From an uncultured Chlorobiota bacterium (GTDB taxonomy: Bacteria > Bacteroidota > Ignavibacteria > UBA10030 > UBA6906), in NCBI GenBank assembly GCA_900696645.1, contig CAADGV010000033.1, positions 310,001-374,000 of the forward strand: a stretch of 64,000 nt of DNA. The letters run 5' to 3'. A program made the position numbers and the translations under genes. Every line of letters begins with the position of its first letter. Positions within the stretch are counted from its first letter, which is position 1. The notes under the pieces are model-generated. The model did no database searches, was not told the DNA's origin, and was given only the letters and a program-made list of their open reading frames with translations. Positions 34,977 to 43,326 of this stretch are shown piece after piece.

Positions 34977-35462
34977 CTAAAGGATTATCGTGAGTTCTTC
35001 GTTTGCGAATTGAGTTACGAACGTGCGGAGTGCTGTTGATGCAGGACCCTGCGCTACTTGTCCGTTGGTGCGAAACCGGGAACCGTGGCAAGGACAGACA
35101 TACGTTTGTTCCCGAAATCCTGTGATCGTGCATCCCTCATGAGTACAGGTAGCTGTCAGCGCCACAAATGAACCTTGGGATGTGTGAGCTACAAGCAACG
35201 CGCCGCCCGTAAACTGCACCAGTGCAGCGTTTCCCGCCGCGGCAAGGTGGGAGTTTGCAGGAACCGCTACAGTTACAGTGCCACCCGTCAGCGTACCTTG
35301 AACTACCGTCAACGCGGGCGCATTCGGATTGTCATCGCTTTTGCAGGAAACGAGCAATGGCGCAAGCGATCCGTGCAGGGCGAGTAAAGACCCCAACTTA
35401 CATGCACGTATGACAAACCCCCTGCGTGTTTGAATGTTTCCCGTTTCATCGATTCTTGCCAT
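34977..35462 (-). CDS. Exported Rieske [2Fe-2S] protein
   Basis: Periplasmic iron-sulfur electron-transfer protein of 161 residues. Cluster ligands are Cys106 and His108 in CTHEGC and Cys123 and His126 in CPCHGS; Cys111 and Cys125 form the usual disulfide. The N-terminus has RRGF followed by a hydrophobic stretch ending LLVSC (Cys40), so it may be a Tat substrate, a lipoprotein, or both. A Thr/Val-rich strand region lies between. The ATG has AAGGGAG about eight bases upstream. No cytochrome b partner is adjacent, so a bc-complex role cannot be assumed. Confidence 0.9.
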   Translation of the reverse strand: MARIDETGNIQTRRGFVIRACKLGSLLALHGSLAPLLVSCKSDDNPNAPALTVVQGTLTGGTVTVAVPANSHLAAAGNAALVQFTGGALLVAHTSQGSFVALTATCTHEGCTITGFREQTYVCPCHGSRFRTNGQVAQGPASTALRTFVTQFANEELTIIL

Positions 35463-35563
35463 GAGTCAATCTCCCTTCAAGGTTCCTGTGTGATAAACAC
35501 GGGCGCTGTTGTTAGAGTTTCACTGCAATTGAGATTGTGGAGAGAACACTTACCATTCCGGTG

Positions 35564-36289
35564 CTACATTCCACCGAACATCTTGATTGTATTTCCGTTG
35601 ATAGAACGCGCAGACTCCGAGCACAGAAACAGAATCATCTCTGCAACATCTTCCGGCGTAACCCATCGCGACAAATCCGCATCGGGCATTGATCGTCGAT
35701 TCTCCTCTGTGAGGATTATGCTTGGCGCAATGGCGTTTGCCGTGATGCCTTTTCCTTTCACTTCTGCTGCTATTGTCTCTGTCAAGGTTATCACCCCTCT
35801 CTTCGAAACAGCATAGGGTCCTTTGTTCGCTCCGCCCGTCATTGCCGGCATTGCTGCGATGTTCACAATTCTCCCGGCATTTTGCGGTATCATCACCTTC
35901 AAAACCTCGCGGCTCATGAGAAACGCCGTCTTCAAGTTCAGGTTCATCATCCGCTCCCATTCGTCCAACGTCACGTTTGCTATTGCGTTCCCTCCTGCAT
36001 AACCTCCTGCTATGTTTGCAAGAAAATCAATTGAATGAAATCTCGACTTCACATCCGTTACAAACTTGATGATTTGTTGTTCAACGGAAATATCAGCTTC
36101 GCCCATCAAAACCCGGTCAGGTGAGTGACGGATTTCATCGGGAAGAAGATTGGTCGACGATGCTTTGCGGAAAGGGATTGCGACATTCGCGCCCGCGTTA
36201 AAAAAGTGTGCAGCCACAACACTTCCAAGCGCTCCGGTTCCTCCGGTAATGATTGCAGTTTTGTTTCGAAGATCCATCCCTACTGACAT
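35564..36289 (-). CDS. Short-chain dehydrogenase/reductase with atypical catalytic site
   Basis: NAD(P)-dependent oxidoreductase of the SDR family, 241 residues. The cofactor loop is TGGTGALG (from residue 15), the structural NIAG motif is present, and the catalytic YAVSK is clear. The residue 13 positions before the Tyr, normally the catalytic Ser, is Ala (NIAAMPAMTGGANKGPY). That is also so in quinoid dihydropteridine-reductase-like members, so the substrate may differ from usual alcohols. A promoter with a ~20-base leader lies just upstream. The first of two in-frame ATGs (36289 and 36277) is used. The Rieske gene follows 101 bases downstream. Confidence 0.88.
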   Translation of the reverse strand: MSVGMDLRNKTAIITGGTGALGSVVAAHFFNAGANVAIPFRKASSTNLLPDEIRHSPDRVLMGEADISVEQQIIKFVTDVKSRFHSIDFLANIAGGYAGGNAIANVTLDEWERMMNLNLKTAFLMSREVLKVMIPQNAGRIVNIAAMPAMTGGANKGPYAVSKRGVITLTETIAAEVKGKGITANAIAPSIILTEENRRSMPDADLSRWVTPEDVAEMILFLCSESARSINGNTIKMFGGM

Positions 36290-36316
36290 AAAAAATGAAT
36301 GAGTCGCGTTGCCCAG

Positions 36317-36347
36317 CCAATATATCTACGCGCTGCCCGAATTGCAA
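36317..36347 (-). promoter_or_regulatory. Bacteroidota-type promoter for the SDR gene (TTG-N20-TATATTGG)
   Basis: On the minus strand TTG at 36347-36345, 20 bases, TATATTGG at 36324-36317 (one mismatch to TANNTTTG, the same TTGG variant as at 2631). The start would be near 36310, about 20 bases before the SDR ATG. The remaining bases up to the divergent peroxiredoxin gene hold no other clear signal. Confidence 0.55.
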
Positions 36348-36470
36348 TACAGGAGTCTTCCTGACGAGGGGGCGTGATACTGCTTCAGCTTATGTCTCGA
36401 TTCGCATTTCAATCATCTTGCATTTACATCGGAGTTGCGGTAAATTGTTGTATGTAATATTGGAGATTTG

Positions 36471-37001
36471 ATGAGGCTGTTTACTCTTCTCATAGCTATA
36501 GTCCTAACCGCGCCCGCATTTGCTGGAGGTCCCCCGCAGGTCGGCAGCAACGCGCCTGACTTCACGCTATCGTATGCAACGAAAGATACAATCGTGAGCA
36601 AGGGGTTCACTCTTTCGACGAGTCTTGGTACGAACACGATCATCCTTGCCTTCTACCCCGGGAATTGGAGCGGCGGATGCACAAAGGAAATGTGTACAAT
36701 GCGGGACAATTTCGCCTCACTGTCGGAACTTGGAGCCACCGTGTACGGCATAAGCGGTGACTACGTCTGGTCACATCGCGAATGGGCGAAGCAACTCGAC
36801 CTTCAATTTGCGCTTCTGAGCGACCATGATCATGCTGTCGCAAAGGCGTATTCCAGCTACAATCCCGAAACGGGGTATAACAAACGGACTGTGTATGTCA
36901 TTGACAGATCAGGAAAAGTCGCCTACATCGATCCCGACTACAGAGTTGCAACAGACGATTCGTTCAACAAACTGAAGTCAGCACTCAAGGCGATACAATG
37001 A
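36471..37001 (+). CDS. Exported peroxiredoxin (AhpC/TSA, BCP-like)
   Basis: Thiol peroxidase directed to the periplasm: a signal peptide (MRLFTLLIAIVLTAPAFA) precedes a 2-Cys thioredoxin-fold domain. The active site is YPGNWSGGCTKEMC, with peroxidatic Cys70 and, five residues on, Cys75 in the BCP-type resolving position; Ser replaces the common Thr in PxxxTxxC. The ATG at 36471 has GGAG five bases upstream (a TTG at 36468 is too close). The stop overlaps the Rof-like gene (ATGA). It probably defends envelope components against peroxides. Confidence 0.88.
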   Translation: MRLFTLLIAIVLTAPAFAGGPPQVGSNAPDFTLSYATKDTIVSKGFTLSTSLGTNTIILAFYPGNWSGGCTKEMCTMRDNFASLSELGATVYGISGDYVWSHREWAKQLDLQFALLSDHDHAVAKAYSSYNPETGYNKRTVYVIDRSGKVAYIDPDYRVATDDSFNKLKSALKAIQ

Positions 37002-37285
37002 GCGGAGGCAACCAAATCGGAACGTACAAGCCTATTGCATGTTCGGTGTACGATGTCCTTGAAGCATCAGCAGTGAAAAGACAATTGCTCAGGCTCGAAA
37101 TGCAGTCACACAACGGCATTATCGTGAGGAATGCGTCTGTGCTCGACTTGTTCTCCAAAGACAAAACAGAGTTCCTGAAGGGCAAAGATTCTTCAACGGG
37201 GGAAGAGTTTACGGTACGTCTTGATCAGATTTTGCTCATAACCGACCTTACTACAAACACGGTGTATTCTCCAACAACCTGTTGA
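36998..37285 (+). CDS. Rof-like (Rho-binding antiterminator family) protein
   Basis: A 95-residue protein that I place in the Rof/YaeO family by the layout YKPIACSVYDVLEASAVKRQ, an acidic-basic strand region (VLDLFSKDKTEFLKGKD) and the closing VRLDQILLI. In enterobacteria Rof binds Rho and blocks termination. Here it is translationally coupled to a secreted peroxiredoxin, which is an unusual neighbour. Sequence identity to proteobacterial Rof looks low, so Rho binding is inferred from family layout only. Confidence 0.6.
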   Translation: MSGGNQIGTYKPIACSVYDVLEASAVKRQLLRLEMQSHNGIIVRNASVLDLFSKDKTEFLKGKDSSTGEEFTVRLDQILLITDLTTNTVYSPTTC

Positions 37286-37338
37286 CGAAACAACAGCCTC
37301 TCAATCACAGTATCTCCAATAAATCTATACTCCACGAA

Positions 37339-38388
37339 ATGAAAATACTCTCCCCCCTCATCTGCATGTCACTCTTCTTCATGACATGCGGCTCAGGCAA
37401 CCGGTTTCAATCCAGTGCAACGATCTATCTCGGTGAAAAGCATCTTTCTAATATTCGTCAATTGACGTTTGGTGGTGAGAATGCTGAAGGGTATTTTTCT
37501 TTCGATGAATCAATGATAATCTTTCAATCCACTCGCGATACGTTCCGTTGTGACCAACAATTCGTAATGAATCTGGCGTCAGGTAAAACTCATCTCGTCA
37601 GTACGGGAAAAGGACGGACTACATGCGGATATTTCCTTCCGGACAACCGGACCGTTCTCTTCTCCTCTACCCATCATCGGATGAATGGATGCCCTCCCCC
37701 GCCCGATTACTCCAGAGGTTATGTGTGGCAAGTCTCACCTGAGTATGACATTTTCACTTCGGATATCGATGGATCGAATCTTCGTCAACTTACCAATACG
37801 CCACGCTATGATGCTGAAGCCACTGTCTCTCCGGCAGGTGACAAAATTGTGTTTACTTCCCTCCGCAACGGCGATCTCGACCTGTACAGTATGACTCTTG
37901 ACGGATCTGATGTCCGGCAATTGACTCACGAATTAGGCTATGACGGTGGGGCGTTCTTTTCGTGGGATGGGAAGAGAATTGTGTACCGTGCGTGGCATTA
38001 CACAGACTCTGCATCCGCAAACAACTACAAGGAAACTCTTGCCCGTAATCTGGTTCGACCTTCGCAAATGGAGATTTTTGTGATGGATGCAGATGGGTCG
38101 AATAAGCGCCAGTTGACCCGCAACGGAGCCGCCAATTTCGCCCCGTTCTTCCATCCTGACAACAAACGGATCATTTTTGCATCTAACTTGGCAGATACAA
38201 AAGGGCGGAATTTCGACTTGTATATCATGAATGACGACGGCACCGGCCTTGAGCAAGTGACATTCAATCCAACGTTTGACAGCTTTCCGATGTTCACACG
38301 AGATGGAAAGCGACTCATCTTTGCATCGAATCGCAATGCAGAAGTTGAGGGTGAAACGAATTTATTCATTGCAGATTGGAACGACTAA
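37339..38388 (+). CDS. TolB-like (PD40 beta-propeller) lipoprotein
   Basis: Exported protein of about 349 residues made of WD40-like PD40 repeats. A lipobox-like FFMTCGSG ends the signal peptide. Repeats read YFSFDESMIIFQSTRD, AEATVSPAGDKIVFTSLRNGDLDLYSM, GAFFSWDGKRIVYRAW, FAPFFHPDNKRIIFASN and SFPMFTRDGKRLIFASNRN. They form a six- or seven-bladed propeller like the TolB C-terminal domain, without its N-terminal domain. The frame opens at a TTG at 37282 next to the Rof stop; I prefer the ATG at 37339, which begins the signal peptide. It stands 11 bases before the M28 peptidase. Confidence 0.83.
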   Translation: MKILSPLICMSLFFMTCGSGNRFQSSATIYLGEKHLSNIRQLTFGGENAEGYFSFDESMIIFQSTRDTFRCDQQFVMNLASGKTHLVSTGKGRTTCGYFLPDNRTVLFSSTHHRMNGCPPPPDYSRGYVWQVSPEYDIFTSDIDGSNLRQLTNTPRYDAEATVSPAGDKIVFTSLRNGDLDLYSMTLDGSDVRQLTHELGYDGGAFFSWDGKRIVYRAWHYTDSASANNYKETLARNLVRPSQMEIFVMDADGSNKRQLTRNGAANFAPFFHPDNKRIIFASNLADTKGRNFDLYIMNDDGTGLEQVTFNPTFDSFPMFTRDGKRLIFASNRNAEVEGETNLFIADWND

Positions 38389-38399
38389 AAGGACACAAC

Positions 38400-40190
38400 A
38401 TGAAAAGAATTGCGTTTTTGCTGGCCGCCACCGTTACGCTTATCTCTACTTCATTCTCCCAATCACCGGAAATCACAGTCAACGAGCTGAAGACTCACGT
38501 ACAATATCTCGCTTCAGATGAACTGGAAGGTCGAGGCTCGGGTACCGAGGGAAATCGCAAAGCGGCTGAATACTTGCAGCAGCAGTTTGCTTCATACGGA
38601 TTGAAGCCTGCCGGAAAGGATGGCTCGTTTCTTCAGGAGTTCGAGTTCGTTTCTGCCGTAAAGCTTGGCTCGAAGAATGCGTTGTCGATCAGTCCGGCAC
38701 AAGGTGCCAAGCGACAATATGTCGTTGACAGGGATTTCAGGCCCCTTGGGTTTTCATCGAATGCGGCAGTGACAGGTTCTGTTGTCTTTGCCGGTTACGG
38801 CATTTCTGCGCCCGAAAAGGAATACGACGATTACAAGGATATTGACGTTACAGGAAAGATCGTGGTTGCTCTCCGTTACGGTCCCGACGGTAATGATATC
38901 CACAGCGAGTTATATCGGTTCACATCCTTCCGGAACAAAGCCCGGTACGCACGTGAGAAGGGCGCCGCTGCGCTGATTATTGTTGATCAGTTGAGTGAAG
39001 ATCCCGTGAAACTCTCGTATGACCAATCACACTCAACATCCGGAATTCCTTGCATCTCGGTTAGGAAAAGTGTGCTGGAAGAACTTCTCGCACCTCTCAA
39101 GAAGGACTTGGGAGGAATTCAGGAGAGCATCAAAGCCGACCGCAAGCCGGTCACATTTGAAATTCCCGGTGTAATGATTTCGCTCGAAACTGAAGTCATT
39201 CAGGTCATGTCGCGTACAGCGAACGTATTGGGGTATGTTGAGGGAACAACGCACAAAGACGAGGTCGTCGTGATCGGCGCCCACTTCGACCATCTGGGAT
39301 ATGGGGGCGAAAGTTCAGGCTCCCTTCAGCCTGACGCTATTGCTATTCACAATGGTGCCGATGATAACGCGTCGGGCACTGCTGCACTATTGGAAATTGC
39401 ACAGAAGTTCGCGGCATCCAAGAATTCGCTCACACGTACGGTTCTCTTTATCGGATTTTCTGGAGAAGAGTTGGGCACTCTCGGCTCGCAATACTATACA
39501 AACAATCCCTACTTCGCTCTCAATCAGACAGTTGCAATGCTTAATATGGATATGATCGGGAGAATGAAGGAAAACACGCTCACGGTTCACGGCGTCGGCA
39601 CATCGCCTGTCTGGAATGACATTGTCAAGAAGTGGAATACCGCACCGGATACGATGTCGATTCGCACAGTAGCGGACGGCTTCGGGCCGAGTGACCATGC
39701 ATCGTTCTACACAAAGGACATTCCTGTTCTGTTCTTCTTCACGGGAACGCACAACGACTACCACAAGCCATCTGACGATTGGGACAAGATCAACTATGAA
39801 GATAAGCAGCGTATTGCCCGCTACGTTTACAATATCGCCAATGATGTGCAGAGCATGACGCCGCGGCCGCAATTCACAAAGTCGCAACCAACAGCATCGG
39901 CGATGGGTGGCGGCGACGGGCGCGGGTTCAGCGTTACGCTTGGTGTTGTTCCTGATTATGCAGCCGACGTGAAAGGAATGAAAATCGATGGTACGCGCGC
40001 CGGAGGTCCGGGTGAAAAGGCAGGTTTGCAGGCCGGCGACATCATAACAATGCTTGGCGGGAAGAAGATTCTCAATATCTACGACTACATGGGCATTCTC
40101 GGTGAACTGAAGGTTGGCCAAGTCGTTGAGATTGAAATTATGCGTGACGGGAAGCCGATGACGGTCTCCGCCACGATGACGAAACGATAG
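38400..40190 (+). CDS. Exported M28-family aminopeptidase with PA and PDZ domains
   Basis: Zinc aminopeptidase of 596 residues acting outside the cytoplasm. A signal peptide ends near TSFSQ. A PA insert (VVFAGYGISAPEKEYDDY, GAAALIIVDQ) is followed by the M28 core with zinc ligands in GAHFDHLGYG, NGADDNASGTAALLEIA, GFSGEELGTLGSQYY, NMDMIGR and SDHASFY; the C-terminal 90 residues are a PDZ domain (GPGEKAGLQAGDIITMLGGKKI). AAGGA precedes the ATG at 38400. It is the last of a plus-strand run with the PD40 lipoprotein; together they may process peptides at the cell surface. Confidence 0.93.
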   Translation: MKRIAFLLAATVTLISTSFSQSPEITVNELKTHVQYLASDELEGRGSGTEGNRKAAEYLQQQFASYGLKPAGKDGSFLQEFEFVSAVKLGSKNALSISPAQGAKRQYVVDRDFRPLGFSSNAAVTGSVVFAGYGISAPEKEYDDYKDIDVTGKIVVALRYGPDGNDIHSELYRFTSFRNKARYAREKGAAALIIVDQLSEDPVKLSYDQSHSTSGIPCISVRKSVLEELLAPLKKDLGGIQESIKADRKPVTFEIPGVMISLETEVIQVMSRTANVLGYVEGTTHKDEVVVIGAHFDHLGYGGESSGSLQPDAIAIHNGADDNASGTAALLEIAQKFAASKNSLTRTVLFIGFSGEELGTLGSQYYTNNPYFALNQTVAMLNMDMIGRMKENTLTVHGVGTSPVWNDIVKKWNTAPDTMSIRTVADGFGPSDHASFYTKDIPVLFFFTGTHNDYHKPSDDWDKINYEDKQRIARYVYNIANDVQSMTPRPQFTKSQPTASAMGGGDGRGFSVTLGVVPDYAADVKGMKIDGTRAGGPGEKAGLQAGDIITMLGGKKILNIYDYMGILGELKVGQVVEIEIMRDGKPMTVSATMTKR

Positions 40191-40214
40191 TGCCCTGCAA
40201 TCAGTAGTACGCAG

Positions 40215-40397
40215 CTATGATTTCTTCAATCGATCATGTGCCTCGGCAATGAAGTTATGGGCGATCCGTACGCGCGCCTCTTCGCTTCTTGCCGCTAGCA
40301 TCTGTTCACGCTGCGACTTGATGAATTCATTCAACTTCTCTCTGTCTGCAGGAGGAAGTTCACTGAGAAAACTCTCGAATGTATCGATTGCAGCCAT
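40215..40397 (-). CDS. Small helical protein of unknown function
   Basis: A 60-residue polar, helix-forming protein (FLSELPPADREKLNEFIKSQREQML...RIAHNFIAEAHDRLKK). I do not recognise a family. It lies 35 bases downstream of the flavin-reductase gene on the same strand and may be its co-transcribed partner. The composition and phase look like a real gene, but the short length limits certainty. Confidence 0.5.
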   Translation of the reverse strand: MAAIDTFESFLSELPPADREKLNEFIKSQREQMLAARSEEARVRIAHNFIAEAHDRLKKS

Positions 40398-40432
40398 TAG
40401 TGCTGTAGAACTCCTGATTTCTTAAACTGTAG

Positions 40433-40909
40433 TTATCGACTGTATTTCCATCCGGTTTCTTTCATCGTCAGGATACCGTGCTCCCGCTTGAATAGACCGT
40501 CCGTAATCTCTCCGACAAAGAACACGTGATCGCCAGTTTGCATTGATTGAGTAACTCTGCATTCAAATGAATCAACGGCGACTTCGAGAAATGGGGCTCC
40601 TTGGTTGGAAAGTGTGAAATTCATATTGTTGAGCTTGAAGCCTTCCTGTTTTGACTTCTTCAGAAATGGCTTTGCTAATTCCACTGAACCTGACGGTAAG
40701 AAATTGAGGGAAAAGAACTTAGACCTGTTGATGTGAACCCGCATGTTGGAATCAGATTCGATGGCGACACCAATAAGCGGAGGACTAAATGACACTTGTG
40801 TCATCCAGTTGGCAATGATTGCTGCTACCCCTCCTTCTGTCTTCGAGCCAACAATATATAGCCCGTAAGGAATTTTCCTCAGTACTTTGTTCAGAGTAGC
40901 CTTTTCCAA
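40433..40909 (-). CDS. Flavin reductase family protein (FMN-binding)
   Basis: Flavin-binding split-barrel protein of 158 residues that would reduce FMN with NAD(P)H or act as a flavoredoxin-type enzyme. Seen: LRKIPYGLYIVGSKTEGGVAAIIANWMTQVSFSPPLIGVAI, typical of the family, then SKFFSLNFLP and the TGDHVFFVGEI strand near the end. It lies 19 bases after DUF971 in a minus-strand run. The physiological electron acceptor is unknown. Confidence 0.9.
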   Translation of the reverse strand: MEKATLNKVLRKIPYGLYIVGSKTEGGVAAIIANWMTQVSFSPPLIGVAIESDSNMRVHINRSKFFSLNFLPSGSVELAKPFLKKSKQEGFKLNNMNFTLSNQGAPFLEVAVDSFECRVTQSMQTGDHVFFVGEITDGLFKREHGILTMKETGWKYSR

Positions 40910-40928
40910 AGCAGATGCCTTCGAGAAT

Positions 40929-41255
40929 CTACGTCATGCGGGCGACGCATTCGTCGCATTGACAAAGGGATCGCAAATGCTCCCACGTGTACATTCCCAT
41001 GTCATGACCATCCCCCCATACGGGTTTAATTGCATAATTACCTACGGTTGTAATGTTCGTCAACGTGTACCGCCCCGCAATCGTCTTGTCGGCGGCCGGC
41101 GGCACGTAGGTACGAAATAGAATTGTTTCGCCCTGACAGCCTGCGCATGGACAAGCATCACGGAATAATGTAAGTGGAATACGGCTCGAATGGCCATCGC
41201 TCCAAGTCACCGCAATCTCAGTCGGACTAGTCTGCTTCAGGCTTGTAATATGCAC
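40929..41255 (-). CDS. DUF971-domain protein with Cys-rich motifs
   Basis: A 108-residue protein of the DUF971 (gamma-butyrobetaine hydroxylase N-terminal-like) group. It starts with VTWSDGHSSRIPLTLFRDACPCAGC and ends with LCQCDECVARM; the two clusters (CPCAGC and CQCDEC) could bind zinc or an iron-sulfur cluster. The central Trp/Gly segment (VWGDGHDMGMYTWEHLR) is typical. It stands one base after the dienelactone-hydrolase gene. Function is not settled; roles in iron-sulfur or metal handling are proposed for some members. Confidence 0.82.
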   Translation of the reverse strand: MHITSLKQTSPTEIAVTWSDGHSSRIPLTLFRDACPCAGCQGETILFRTYVPPAADKTIAGRYTLTNITTVGNYAIKPVWGDGHDMGMYTWEHLRSLCQCDECVARMT

Positions 41256-41256
41256 G

Positions 41257-42030
41257 CTATTTACCCTTCAATCTCAATTTAAGGAAAGCATGAATGCGTT
41301 GCCATGCTTCGAGCGTTGTTGCTTCGTCGTATCCATTTTTGTTGTTGGGATTCATAAATGCATGTCCTACATTGGGATAGACTACAGTTCGTACATTCTT
41401 TTCGAGCTTTTGAGCGGTGCGTTCGAATATCTTAACGCTGGCTGCCGGAATCCCGCGATCCGTTTCGCCAAAGATGCCAAGTATGGGGCAGGCTATTTTC
41501 TTCAACTCGTCTTCCTCTGTGACTAATCGTCCATAGCAAATCACTGAAGCAGCCAGCGACGGTAGCACTTGGGAAGCTTTCAGCGAATAACTCCCTCCCA
41601 TACACCAACCGATTGAGCCTATTCGTTCCGAGTCAACCAATTTCTTTTTGGTCAGAAAACGGAATGCTGACTTGAGATCCTTTGTGACACGATCCTCCGG
41701 CAATCCCCTCATCAACTCATGTGCTTCCTCAGCGGAACCCGCGATGCTCCCCCGGTAAAGGTCTATCGCCAAGGAAACATATCCATTGCGGGCAAGATCG
41801 TCCGTAGTGGATTTGATCCAGTCATTCAATCCCCACCACTCATGAATCACTATGAGTGCGGGAAAAGGCCCCTCCCCCTCAGGCATCGCAATGTACGCTG
41901 CTACAGAATCCTTACCGCTCATGTACTGGACTGTCTGAGTGGTGATGGCACCTTCTGCTGCCGAGAGTTTTGGGTGTAGCAATGCCGTCGCAAAGATTAA
42001 GCAAAATGGCGCTAACGTTTTTCTTTTCAA
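41257..42030 (-). CDS. Exported dienelactone hydrolase family protein
   Basis: Alpha/beta hydrolase of 257 residues with a signal peptide (ending near LSAAEG). The nucleophile is Cys in GWCMGG, as in true dienelactone hydrolase; the Asp is in GETDRGIP and the His in VGHAFMN. It would cleave an ester or lactone; the substrate is unknown. The start codon is TTG, decided by a strong GGGAG eight bases upstream. It lies 41 bases after the M29-like peptidase gene. Confidence 0.9.
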   Translation of the reverse strand: MKRKTLAPFCLIFATALLHPKLSAAEGAITTQTVQYMSGKDSVAAYIAMPEGEGPFPALIVIHEWWGLNDWIKSTTDDLARNGYVSLAIDLYRGSIAGSAEEAHELMRGLPEDRVTKDLKSAFRFLTKKKLVDSERIGSIGWCMGGSYSLKASQVLPSLAASVICYGRLVTEEDELKKIACPILGIFGETDRGIPAASVKIFERTAQKLEKNVRTVVYPNVGHAFMNPNNKNGYDEATTLEAWQRIHAFLKLRLKGK

Positions 42031-42071
42031 TAGATTATCTCCCTCTATGATTGCTTAGTCTATGCATTTTT

Positions 42072-43208
42072 TTACACTACAAACTTCCCTTTTTTCATGA
42101 TCGTCTCAGTGCTTTCAGGATACACAAACGTCACCTCCTCAACATCTATCAAGGGTTGTACGGAAGGCACGTACACCCTGTCGATATGGATGACATTCTT
42201 GGGACTGCGGAAGGATGCCGGGCTTGTAACTCCGCCAAAATGCTCGCTCCTGCCAAACGCGATATGCAGACCGAGCTTCTCATCAAGCAGCGTGCTCCCG
42301 ATAGCCTTAACTCCCCATTCTCCGAGAACCCCTATGCCAACTTCTGCAATGTTTCCGTATGCCGGTTCTTCCTTCAGCTTCTCCCGTTCCCTGTCAGACA
42401 ATTTACCCTTGGAAGTAACCTCGACAGCGCGGTTCTTTTCAATTCTGTAGATTACAATTTCGTCTTCAAACTGAACCGGCAACACTCCGGCCGTTCTTGA
42501 TGGCTCGTTTTTCTTCTCTCCCTCGTACGGAGTGATATAAGCCTCGCCTGAAGGCAGGTTGCCAACCATGCCCGGTTCCCGCATCAAGCCACCACTTGCG
42601 TGCGCGGGCCTGAACCGCAGGTCATACACAGACTTGTATTTCTTTCCGGCAACACTCAGGACTACCTCAACGCTTTCTGCCCGCTCCATTCGTTCCTGAA
42701 ACTCGACCACTCGCTCGTGAACCTTCTCGTAATCAATTGCCAACGTGGGTATCATGCCACGAAGGAATCCCGGCATTGAAGCACCGCGAAACTGAAATTT
42801 CTTTGCGAGCATCTTAAGCGGGGCAGTTGCGGAAAGCTCCGAGAGTGAGACGACTATGCTGGAAGCGGCAAGGACTTCATCCAAGGAAACAAGCATGCCG
42901 CTGCCAAGCGAAGCATCGCCGAGAAATTCGTTCACTTTCTTTACGAACGGAGGCAGATCGTTGTTGTTGCTTCCGACATTCTTGTATGTGCAGAGATTGA
43001 TATCGGCGAAGGGCGTTTTTCTGCTGTTCAGCAACATCAGCCCGTACCACTCCCCTCCTATTCTTCTTCTATCGTGCCACGCATCGTTGTCCGGTACCTT
43101 TTCATCAGGAAGATCGAGGAGGATCGTGAGTTCGTCTTCGGATGCCTTCAACCCGAATACCGAACGGAACAGACTGTTTAGTTCTTCAAAAGTGAGATTT
43201 TTTATCAT
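42072..43208 (-). CDS. M29-like (thermophilic) aminopeptidase family protein
   Basis: A 378-residue protein whose C-terminal half matches M29 metallo-aminopeptidases: NLPSGEAYITP (Glu222), GNIAEVGIG (Glu289), LLDEKLGLHIAFG (His315) and HIDRVYV (His341, Asp343), the residues that hold the two metal ions. The N-terminal half is divergent, lacks clear motifs and is shorter or different from typical AmpS-like enzymes, so activity and specificity are uncertain. It is cytosolic (no signal peptide). It heads the run M29-DLH-DUF971-flavin reductase-small protein. Confidence 0.75.
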   Translation of the reverse strand: MIKNLTFEELNSLFRSVFGLKASEDELTILLDLPDEKVPDNDAWHDRRRIGGEWYGLMLLNSRKTPFADINLCTYKNVGSNNNDLPPFVKKVNEFLGDASLGSGMLVSLDEVLAASSIVVSLSELSATAPLKMLAKKFQFRGASMPGFLRGMIPTLAIDYEKVHERVVEFQERMERAESVEVVLSVAGKKYKSVYDLRFRPAHASGGLMREPGMVGNLPSGEAYITPYEGEKKNEPSRTAGVLPVQFEDEIVIYRIEKNRAVEVTSKGKLSDREREKLKEEPAYGNIAEVGIGVLGEWGVKAIGSTLLDEKLGLHIAFGRSEHFGGVTSPASFRSPKNVIHIDRVYVPSVQPLIDVEEVTFVYPESTETIMKKGKFVV

Positions 43209-43326
43209 TGATTTTCATTTAGGAAGATTCAGGCAAGTCGTTTAATGATAACGGGTTAGCAGTTCGACGCCGGTCAGGACAAAAAATGCGTATCAACCTC
43301 AAAGTTTTCATACGGATTCTTGACGG

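Noticed and set aside
34828-35133. 101-codon minus-strand frame overlapping the Rieske 3' end
   Set aside because: Overlaps the Rieske coding end in another frame and contains the yqeY promoter; no motif or start signal.
39387-40121. 244-codon frame antisense to the M28 peptidase
   Set aside because: Shadow of a well-supported gene; low-complexity Val/Cys/His-rich product without domains.
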